Origin: Dugong dugon | Taxonomy: Eukaryota; Chordata; Mammalia; Sirenia; Dugongidae | Assembly: GCA_030035585.1 (NCBI GenBank) | Contig: CM057472.1 | Coordinates: forward strand, 93,741,601-93,805,600 | Direction of reading: 5' to 3' | DNA length: 64,000 nucleotides | Notes under the pieces: generated by a model | What the model was told of the DNA's origin: nothing | What the model saw: the letters and a program-made list of their open reading frames with translations, nothing else | Databases searched by the model: none | Translations under genes and position numbers: made by a program | In this document: piece by piece, positions 54,557-64,000 of the stretch | How positions within the stretch are numbered: position 1 is the first letter of the stretch | How the letters are laid out: each line of letters begins with the position of its first letter

Positions 54557-57190
54557 ATACCCTAGGTGTCGCTACTGTCAAGTTGGATATTCCTTTAGCA
54601 TATCTACAGACATATGGTTAAGTTCAATTAAACTCTGTGTCTATATACCTGACATTTTGGCCTCTGAAACAGAAAGAAGTAAAAATTAAATTTCATTAAT
54701 AGAATGAGAAGGAATCAAACCTTAAATGTGTTTTCCTTGAGTGCACAGTTAAAATCATAAAACCTGCCAGTCACAATTTGAAGTTGTGTTTTTAAAAGCC
54801 CACTTTATTTCTAATTATATCTACCAGATAACAGAATCCAGCTGTTTATGTTTTGAGATAGCTTGTTTGGATGTCATCCAAAAGGTGAAGCTGGTGAGTT
54901 TACAATCTCCCAACTAGCAACATATTGGAACAGCATGCTGTAGCAGCAGCGATTTTAAGTGTGCTTGTATGTTTTGCTTTTATCAAATATTAACATCTTT
55001 GCATTGCAAGGGGGACCTCTTGGGATGCAGAAGGACAGCTATAGTTTACATTCCCAAATCTCCTTCCTTCCCACATCCACCCTCAGACATCCCCAGAACC
55101 TCTTCCATCGGGGCCTCTTTGGTCTCAGTTATGAGAATAATGGGGCTGTTCATAAGGAGCCACTCACTGCAGCAGCTCTGCTAACTCCTTTATACTTTCT
55201 ATGTGAGCTTGACTGAGTACTCGGGGAACATATACTACACCTTGCCAAAATACTTATTAAAGAAGCCGGGACTGGATTTTAAAAGAAATGAGAAAAATAC
55301 TGTTGAGTCTTGCCTGCTCCATAATGCAGGCACCCGTTACAAAAGGCTCAAGGTGAGGCAAGTACCAGGCTGCATTTAGGCAGAGGGGAAGCGCTGTACA
55401 TTGTGATGAAGTGCTTTTAACATTTCACAGCTTAACATAATTGGGTTCTAACAGGCAGTTTCTGTCATGAAGTGTTTTCAGTCAAAAGTCCTATCAAAGA
55501 ACTTGGTTTCACTTACATCTCTACTTCAAGAGCAGGTTTTATTCCAAATGCTAACCCCGGGGATAAGGAAATAACTAAATGATACATTGGCATATCATGA
55601 GCCCAAAAAGGGAACTATGGTGATTATATTTACATAGATTTTACAAAATATACACACACGTTTCTTTCATGCACACACACACATACTTACATTTCTCTTT
55701 ATTTATTTGAAAAGTATGTCTTCTATTACTGAACAATTGGTGCAAGGGAAGATTAACACTAATATTGCAGTTTTTTTTCATTGTTTACAAATGTAAATAA
55801 CTTGAAGACACATAAGTAGGTTAGATATAAGTTAGCTATGTGTTAGATACATGATTTCTATGATACGAGCATAAACACGTTTGCATGTATTTGTTCATAT
55901 TAAATGAAAACAGAAAGACTGAAGATTCAGGGTAGAGATGGAATGCCCAGGAATTTGGGGATAGTACTTCAAATTTTGACACCAGCATGCTGTGTGCCCT
56001 TGAGCATTTCCATTCAACTTCCTACATCTCTTTATGATTTCTGAATTGTAAAAGTAAATCCAAATACTGGATAGAGGTTGGCAAGTTATGAATCAACCAC
56101 TAAATATGGCTTCTACAAAAGTAGAAATTTATGCCCATAAAAAACACTAAGTGCCATACATAATAAAAATTTTATTTACTATTCCATTTCTCCCAAGCAA
56201 ATAAAAAGATGTCAGATCAACAGTCATCTGATAACATCTCTAAAAGCTTCTTTCCAGCCATATACAAAGTTGACCAGTTTTTAAATGTATTTGGAGGGGT
56301 GTTTCACGTTGCACATTCAAAAATTTATTTTGCAGCTGGAGAAACTAAGATGCCCAGGAGTTCTCATCACTTCTAAACCTTGCAGTAGAACAGTCATTTA
56401 TTTTTAGAACTCAGATGGTGGCCTTACTAAGTGTTATTTGATTAAACTAAATGATATTGTTAAGGGTTCTTCAAGAAGAGTCCCCTGTGCTCTTGTGGGG
56501 ATTTTTCATTACTTATTCATTTTTTAAAAACTGTTTCTTCTAAAAAATGGGGAAAATATAGGAAACATTTTCAGCATAAAACCAATAGATTACACATATT
56601 CATTATTAATATAAAATATATTATTAACTTACCATGTGATCAAATATGGCAGATACGTTTTGACTACCACCTACATGCAAATCACTGTAATGAATCCTAC
56701 ACAAGATTGAAGAATTGCCCAGCCTTTTTTTTACATAACCAGAATATTAAGTCATGTATAAAACTAATAATGGCATAAGTAGAAGAAAGATAATAATTAG
56801 GAGTTAATGAAGTGATTTCTCTTGATTTATTTGAATTCACCAGTTAACAGTATTTATTCTCAAACTATGTATATACTGGAGAGTTTAAAGCACCATGTCA
56901 TCTAAAGAGACACAGAATCAAGTTATGACTCCCTTACTTGCTTGCTATGTGTCCTTATACAAATTATTAAATTTCCCAGATGTTGAAGTTCTTCATATTT
57001 AAAATGGAGTCAAAATTGGCACAATTTATTAAAAATAGTAATAGCTCATTGTTTTACTGAATTGATGAAGAAAATGAATCTTATAGATTCAAGAAGGAGT
57101 CCAAAATGAGATAAATGAAACTGGTTTCTATTTTAAAGAATTTCTGACAACATGTATAATATCTACTATAAAGACAAGATGTGGAAAACC
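54557..57190. other. Mostly repeat-poor DNA; candidate conserved segment about 54900-55620
   Basis: 54900-55620 is repeat-free and slightly GC-richer, with overlapping plus frames at 54959-55216 that have no recognised domain. An (AC)n tract with CATGCACACACACACATAC lies at about 55667-55686. The remainder (55690-57190) is AT-rich with nothing recognised. Confidence 0.35.
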
Positions 57191-57194
57191 ACAT

Positions 57195-59275
57195 AGAGAA
57201 AAAACAGCACGTGACTGTATATAGCAGCTTTATGCATAATGGCCAAAAGTGGGAGCAACCAAGATATTCTTCAGTAGGTGAACGGATAAACCATCTGTGG
57301 TACATTCATACAATGGAATATCATTCAGTGATCAAAAGAAATGAGTTAACAAGCTATAAAAAAGCATGGATGAATATTAAATGCACAATGATGAATAAAA
57401 GAAGTCAGTCTGAAAAGGCTACATGCTATATGATTTCAATTACATGACATTCTGGAGAAGGCAAAACTATGGAGCTGATAAAAAGATCAATGACTTCCAG
57501 GAGCACAGGGGTAAGAGGTAAATGTTGAATGGGTAAAGCACTGGGGAGCTGTAAGGACTCAGACACTATTCTGTATGCTAGTATAATAGTGGGTAATTAA
57601 CACTATGCATTCGTCAAAACTCATAAAATTTTACCACATATAGAATGAATCTTAATGCAAATAAAACAAATATGTAGGATTCTGGTGTATCCCAGGATGG
57701 AATGCAGACTGTGACCAAACAGTTATCATAAAGTACAAATGTACGAAATATATGATACGAGTTAACTGTAGGAGATGTGGGGAAATGAGTGCTATCTGTA
57801 AGACTAAAGGCAAAAGAAATGTACATAAGCACTGTACTGTAGTTGATCAAGTTTCCCACTCCACAGAGGTTTGGATTAACGATTCTGATCCTGCTATATT
57901 TGTATACTGAAATTGAACAATCAAGTAAATGGATGACAAATTGTAGGAGTAAGATCTCTCATTGTTGGAGTGGGAATTTAGAGATAACCAAGTGGAGGAT
58001 GCTAGAAAGAGCCATATGGTAATGAATTAGAACTGGAGACATCAATATGAACTCATGTTTAGTTTAATATAGATGCATATGTTAACACATACATACACAG
58101 GTTAGTATACACACTTGTATGGTCCTACTCTGTCAGCTGAAAGGGCTTAGAAGCAAGGAAACTCCAGAAATAACACATAGCTCTAGCACAAAAATATTGG
58201 TTTCTTATACCATTCTCCACTAAAAGGAATGAGGACTTCTTGGAGAAATAGCTGATTCTAGGTTGGGGCAGGAAACATACAAGATGGGTGCAGAGCATCT
58301 TAACTGATATAAACTAAGGAAGTGTTTGAAAAAAAAATCACAATGATGGGTTTACGCCAAGGAAATACAGGAGCCCACTGAAATGGCCAAAGCTGGAACA
58401 TTTGAACAACAAAAACAAAGACAAACAACAACAACAACAAAAAAAAAAACTAGTTTTGGTTAACTCAAAGTATAACAAATATTTATAAGTCTATACCGAT
58501 ATAAATAAATGACTGAATAAATATAAAAATGGGGGAGAAGAGGAAAAAAATGCTTTGCAGAATTCCAAATAGTTTATATAGATATCCCACCATCAAAAAG
58601 ATGGAGCATAACTTCCCACTACTTAAGTGTGGGTTGTGCAAAGTGACTTTCTTCCAAAGCATACAGTAAGAAAAGGCATACAAAAAGAATACTTTTATGG
58701 TGAAGAAAACTGGCAAATCCATACTACTTCAGCCATGTGATTAAGGTTAACACCAACAGTGGTAAACTGTACCATTTACACTATTACAAATGTATGAAAT
58801 GTATGACACATTCACTGTGACTAAATACTCTTGATAAGATGTGATGAAAAAGACACTTCGCTTCTGTAGTCTCACTCCCAAAGACTCAGAACCCCAGTCT
58901 AATCATGAGAAAAAAATCGGACAAATCTCAATTGAGGGACTTCTACAAAATACCTGATCAGAACTGCTCAAAACTCTCAGGATCATTAAAGACCAAAAAA
59001 TAAATAAATAAAGGAAATGTGGAATCCTAGATAGGATCTTGGAACAGAGAATGGGCATTAGTGAAAAACGAAGGAAATCTGCGTAAAGTATGGACTTTAG
59101 TTAATAATAATATATAAATACTGGTTCTTTAATTGTAGCAAATGTAAGATGTTTACATATTACTGTAAGATGTTAGCAAAGGTGAAACTAGGTGTGGAGT
59201 ATATGGGTATGGGTATTACATTGAGATTTTTGGAAACCTGTAACTGTTCAAAAATAATTTTTAAAACAATTCTTA
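57195..59275 (+). pseudogene. Old L1M: ORF2 C-terminus and long 3' UTR
   Basis: ORF2 C-terminal peptide relic near 57230-57440 includes a WYIHTMEYHSVIKRNEL stretch and TSYKKAWMNIKCTMMNKRSQ, typical of the last L1 ORF2 residues. The 3' UTR follows: TGGTAATGAATTAGAACTGG, GGGGCAGGAAACATACAAGA, CCAAAGCTGGAACATTTGAA, ACCCCAGTCTAATCATGAGA (58890-58910), and the terminal block TGGACTTTAGTTAATAATAA, TTCTTTAATTGTAGCAAATG, GAAACTAGGTGTGGAGTATA, AACTGTTCAAAAATAATTTT. An (AAC)n tract lies at 58423-58440. There is no intact frame. Confidence 0.78.
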
Positions 59276-59551
59276 CAGTAGAAACAATGATGATAATGAT
59301 AACATGTGAGGAGTATTAAAAAACAAAAGACTAACCAAGAAAATTATATGAAGGAATGAAAGATAGGAAGGCAGATCAATGGAGTTGCAGCAGTCTAAGA
59401 TCTTTCAATTATTTGGTAGGAAAAAAAAAATACTAGCAAATTATTTTGTCAGGTTAAGTAATTTTAAGGTTAACGACTAAAAATTAATAGGATATATGAT
59501 CTCAAACTAGAAAAGAATAAAAATTAGAAATAAACATAATGTATTAATTCA

Positions 59552-59712
59552 CAAAAAAACCTGTTGCCGTAGAGCCTATTCTGACTCATAGCGACCCTAT
59601 AGGATGGAGTAATCACTGCTCCATAGGGTTTCCAAGGAGCAGCTGGTGGATTCAAACTGCTGACCTATTGGTTAGCAGTCACAGCTCTTAGTCACTGCAC
59701 TACCAGGGCTCC
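59552..59712 (-). repeat. AfroSINE with target-site duplication
   Basis: Near full-length antisense copy: AAAAACCTGTTGCCGTAGAG, CTGACTCATAGCGACCCTAT, CCATAGGGTTTCCAAGGAGC, GACCTATTGGTTAGCAGTCA, CACTGCACTACCAGGGCTCC. ATTAATTCA is duplicated at 59543-59551 and 59713-59721. A small change, GGATGGAGTAATCACTGCTC, replaces the usual GGACAGAGTAGAACTGCCC. Confidence 0.94.
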
Positions 59713-59759
59713 ATTAATTCATCAGACCAATGAAAAAGAAAAAAGAAGCAAGGATGAAA

Positions 59760-62700
59760 GCATAGCAAATATAAATCACAAAATAAAATTCGATAAATAA
59801 ATCTAAATAAAAATAAGTGAAATCTACTTAGTAAAAGACAATATAACATTGGGTAAATAAATAAAATTCAAGTATACATTACTTAAAATATGCTCACTGA
59901 AAAAGACCAAAAATATTGATGAAAATAATAGAATGCAAAAAAGTTATACATGGCAAATATGAATGAAAAGAATGTTGCAGTGGCTACATTAACAAAATCC
60001 AAAATAGACTTTAAGATAAAAAAGCATCATAACAAAAATAAGATTATTGTATAAAAATAAAATGTATTATTTACCAGGCATAACTAAATTCTAAACTTGA
60101 ATGTATCTAATAGCATACCTAAATATATGATATTGATCAAATTAAATGGAATTTTGACAAAAGCGCCATCAATATGGAATTTTTTAAGAAGTCAAAAATT
60201 GCTGAAACCATAGAAAATCTGAACACAAACTTTAAAGAAAGTTGTTATTCAAAGGAAACATTAGAAAGTAATAAGGATAAGAACAGAAATGAATGAAATA
60301 GAAACAGGAAAAGAAAGAAATAATAAGGGAGAGCGATAAAGCTGGTCCTTTGAAAAAGATCAATATGATAGACAATCTGCTGGCAAGACTGTTGAAGAGA
60401 AGAGATTGAAAATACAAATACAAAATTTAGAAGTGAAAAAGTATATAGATACAGATAAAATGTAGGATGAGAATACAATATGAGAAGAGCATGAAAATTT
60501 TGTGCCAAATAATTTTAAAATACAGATGAAATGGGTAGTATCACAGAAAGATATAACTTACCAACACTGAATAGAAAAAAAAATTGACCAATCAGTCAAT
60601 CCCAAAGAGACAAATGTTGAAGTACTGGAGTCAGTAGTTAGAAATACACCCGCTAAAAAAGGGGGAAAAAAACACCAGAATCAGCTCATATCATTTCTGA
60701 GGTGTGTCCTTCATAACCCAATGCTCACAAGAAGTCTTCCCAAAACTGAAAAAAGAAGGATTGCCCTCATTCATTTTATGAGAATTCCATAACACTGATA
60801 GCAAAACCAGACTAGGGTAGTACATCAAAGAAACAATTTAGGTTAATATCTGCAAAATGAATCTAGAATTATATACAAAATACAACACATCATGACAATG
60901 TTGGGTTCATCACTTAAACGTAATAATGATTTCACATTACAAAATCAATTAATGCAGTGCAACATATTAAAAGCTTAAAGGAGAGAAATTTTATGATCAT
61001 CTCAATAGATGGAAAAATTATTAAACTGCAAAAATCACTTATGAAAAATACTCTGAAAAATAAAAGAATAGAAACTTTTTAACTCAACAATGATTATAAT
61101 AAAAAACAAGTCTTAAAATAAACCCTCTTCATGGTGAACTGTTGGTATAATACCCTAAAAGTTAAAAAGAAAAAGAAAAACTACAACAATCATTTTGAGG
61201 ATGTCTGTTACTGCATAGCCAGTGGAGAAACACCAGAAAAACAAAGTAAAAGAATATCACTGGAGAGAAAATAACAGTATTGTTATTAATCATTAGCAAT
61301 ATTATGTTCTAAACAAAATTCAAGAGTATCTACAGGAAAAACAAATTTCTCTCATCAACCCCTTAACTGAAATGTCAAGGCACATACGTGTTTCAGAACA
61401 AGCAATTCTGAGTTGTCGAAAGGTAACAAGGTGTGTACCCATGTATTATGTAACATTCACAGAAGATTGGGAGCAGCATCCCATAATCAAACACATTAAT
61501 GTTTTTCAATGAAACTTATGAATATTCACATTAATTAAGATAAAGACTGTAAATAGCCTCACATCTGTTCAGATCAAATTTGGCCTTGAAATAAGATCGG
61601 GTGCCAAACCAACTTTAAAAAAACTCTCGATTTTTACATCTTTTTGAATTTAAGAAATATGAATAAGGGATTATGAATATGTTGCAAGAAAACAGTTCAG
61701 TATAATTGCTATATAAAAGATAAATGCACACAAAAAATTACATTCTTATTACTAGATATAAAAGTTAGAAAATATATTTTAAAATTGTTTACAATAAAAA
61801 AGCTATAAAAATAACTAGAGGTAAATTCAACAAAATATTTTACATAAAAAATTACAAAATGTTAATAACACATATAAAATAATGCCTAATTATATGGAAA
61901 ATATATCATATTAATGTATAGAAACATTCAACTTGGCAAAAATTTCCTTTTAAATCAGTTACTCTCTGAATTGAATAAAATATCAATGCAAATCCATCAG
62001 GATTTTTTACAGAACTAGACAAGAATATTTTAATATTTATATGAAAGAGCAAAAGGTCTCAGGTAAATCTATTTTGAAGTAGAAAAAAGTAAAAGACTTG
62101 CCAAAGCAAAAAGTAAGTCTTACAAAGTTTGAGCAATTAAGAGATGGGATAATTTACCCACGGTACAGAGTAGGGATCCAAGAAACTGCCCCCCACCCCT
62201 CCATGAAGAAATGTGACATCGCGAAGCAGGGAGGAAATTCTGAGCTATTCAAATGATAAAAAGCTCATCACTATTGAGTTGATTCTCACTTACGGGAACC
62301 CCATGTGTTACAGAGTAAAACTGCACAATAGGATTTTCTTGGCTGTAATCTTAAAGGAAGCAGATTGCTGGGCCTTTCTCCCATGGTACCTCTCAGTGGG
62401 TTTGAACTGCCAAAATTTAGTGGGGGCGAAACTGCTTCTGGATATGAAAAAAGAAATGGAACCTTATTTCATACCATCTGTGCAATAGGTAGATAACAGA
62501 CTAAATGTTAATAGCATTTATAACACTAAGTAAAAGTATATGATAATATATTTAAAACTGTGAGGTAAGGAAGGATTTTATTAATCTGATACAAAAAGTT
62601 TAACATGGAGGGATAAAATGATGAATCTAACTATATTAGCATTGAAATTTTCTGAATTTAAAACACGTCGAGAATAAAAGAAAAAGAAGACTGAAAATTA

Positions 62701-62900
62701 AGTGTAGCTATTTACTCTGCATGTGACTCATTGAGATATAAAAACGTATGTAGATGAATCCTTACAAATTAGTAAGAATAAAAAGAAAGTGGAAAAATGA
62801 TACAAAGGTACATTTCAAAGAGTGAGAAGGTCAATATCCAGCAAATATATGAGAAATATATATTCTTATAGGTTATCTGCAAAAGCAAAACTCAAAACAT
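59760..62900 (+). pseudogene. Very old L1 ORF2 relic, interrupted by an AfroSINE
   Basis: ORF2-type blocks in order: TCCAAAATAGACTTTAAGAT (endonuclease/linker), GCTGGTCCTTTGAAAAAGAT, TTGATGAAAA-like and TGATCATCTCAATAGATGGA (RT domain, ATCTCAATAGATG marker), ATATACAAAATACAACACAT, TATCAATGCAAATCCATCAG, GATTTTTTACAGAACTAGAC, GAACCTTATTTCATACCATC, AATATCCAGCAAATATATGA. The divergence is extreme and no frame survives. It may be a HAL1- or L1ME-type element. The SINE at 62258-62425 interrupts it. Confidence 0.65.
62258..62425 (-). repeat. AfroSINE (GCTGTAATCTTTA variant)
   Basis: Antisense: AAAGCTCATCACTATTGAGT, GGGAACCCCATGTGTTACAG, ATTTTCTTGGCTGTAATCTT, AAAGGAAGCAGATTGCTGGG, CCTTTCTCCCATGGTACC, GTTTGAACTGCCAAAATTTA. 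The head end is truncated. It resembles 4478-4680. Confidence 0.82.
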
Positions 62901-62929
62901 AATTTAAAATGTGACACACTCCATTTTCC

Positions 62930-64000
62930 TCTCCAACATGAAAAGAGCTTGGAAGTTGTCACTCCGATCCTTGCTAATACAAAAAAGGCTGAAATACTGA
63001 AAATCAATAACCCTTCTCAGGCCCATCAAAGAATGGAGGTTACAGGGCAAACCACCACCCTCAAAAACTGGAAAGACAGTGAATACAGAAAATCACAGCT
63101 TACCAGAAGCAGAAGCTGCTGGAATTGGTAGGGACATTTATATGGTAGTTGACTAATTGCTGGGGACTGAGTATGAAATATTAGGGTTGTTCTGTACATT
63201 TCTATAATGATCTCAAATCCCACAAGGTATAAGTCAGTATTATGCTTTCCAAATACGTATGTATAAGCCTTCATAAAATGAACTTAGAAATATATCTACC
63301 TTTGTGAGGCTGTCTAACTTAATTATAAGTCACTAGAAACCCGTAAATCATGAGAAAGTTATTTAGAAGATTTCTGAATTTTGAGGAAGAAACATAGAAG
63401 CATGTGAAGAATGTGGTAAACCTTTAAGTTGACTTTGATTTGAAATGCTGCGATAAATAAGACATCATGTAGCAATCTTTGTAAACTAGCTTTGAGAACT
63501 AAATCTAAAAATTTTCCCTAATCTCTAACCTTGAAAAAAAGATGCATCATTTGTCTAATCTCTAACCCTGGAGAAAAGATATAATATACCAGTATTTGAC
63601 ATAACACTGGGCCTTGTCCTGTGGTGCCAAGGTGATAAATCCACAAATAAACCCTAAATTTCTGCAGTGCTCACTCACTGAGAGAAGGTAAGGCATCTAA
63701 GATCCAGAGCCTGATGAGACTCTGCCTGCCACAGCTGACCCTGGACCCTAGCTATGCAGGATCTCCACCAAATTCTAGCCATGGTTAAGCCTTCCTCCCA
63801 AAACATCTCATTAATGGTAAAAGCCTGAAGTCTAAAGATCTGGACTCTAACCAATGAACTAACACTGTGATTGTAGTTGTTAGTTCTGATTCTCTGGTTC
63901 TAAATGAATACTGAGAGGTCTTACTTGAGTGTTTTGCCATGACTACCTTGCAATCAACTAAACAAGTTTATGCATGATAAACCTGAGTATCTATTACTTT
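62930..64000. other. Unassigned DNA
   Basis: 62930-63130 (AGCTTGGAAGTTGTCACTCC, ACAGCTTACCAGAAGCAGAA) has the look of an old interspersed repeat, possibly L1-associated, but I cannot name it. The rest up to the window end shows a short internal duplication (CCTAATCTCTAACC at about 63518-63531 and GTCTAATCTCTAACCC at about 63555-63569) and no gene. Confidence 0.35.

Noticed and set aside
55667-55690. (AC)n tract as a long microsatellite
   Set aside because: Only about five to seven units and interrupted; recorded only as a short tract.
1-64000. CRISPR arrays, bacterial operons, riboswitches
   Set aside because: Repeats are dispersed interspersed elements with target duplications, not regularly spaced; the genome is mammalian.

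Overview
This window is nuclear DNA from a placental mammal, almost certainly an afrotherian and most likely a paenungulate such as an elephant. The main evidence is about twenty-five copies of a tRNA-headed SINE with the AfroSINE signature (head GGAGCCCTGGTGGCGCAGTGG, tail with GACTCATAGCGACCCTATAG), together with the RTE-clade LINE whose 3' end resembles the AfroSINE tail. Family names come from recognising sequence patterns, not from a database search. The background of L2, MIR, L1M, MLT1-type LTRs, MER5-like and L3/CR1 relics is what any placental genome carries.

No protein-coding exon, rRNA, tRNA gene or other functional RNA gene could be supported. The sequence is AT-rich, with very short reading frames. 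The only frames with recognisable protein similarity belong to dead retrotransposons: RTE reverse transcriptase at about 10.5-11.5 kb (minus) and 14.7-15.7 kb (plus), and L1 ORF2 fragments. The window looks like a gene desert or the inside of a very large intron.

Layout: 0-10 kb holds an RTE-derived fragment, L2 relics and six AfroSINEs in AT-rich unassigned DNA. 10-16 kb holds two RTE reverse-transcriptase pseudogenes in opposite orientation, with an MLT1A-like LTR and an L2 between them. 18-24 kb holds palindromic hAT-like elements, a 5'-truncated L1 and an LTR inserted into an AfroSINE. 24-27 kb carries MIRs and an L3/CR1 relic. 27-36 kb is a dense nest of MER5, L2, MLT1, a younger LTR inside an MLT1 LTR, AfroSINEs inside a MIR, and an LTR inside an RTE 3' end. 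36.4-37.4 kb is repeat-poor. 37-45 kb carries an MLT1A-like LTR, a hAT-like palindrome with an 8-bp target duplication, L1ME/L2 relics and a long L1M split by an AfroSINE and an LTR. 46-54 kb has old L1, MIR, RTE and split hAT fragments. 53.6-54.6 kb is an RTE interrupted by an L1 3' end with a 17-bp target duplication. 54.6-57 kb is mostly repeat-poor, and 57-63 kb is old L1.

The strongest content is the insertion record. Several nested pairs have visible target-site duplications, which gives a relative chronology of L2/MIR/L1M/MLT1, then RTE and AfroSINE, then the young MaLR-like LTRs and the youngest L1 and AfroSINE copies. I found no new functional system.
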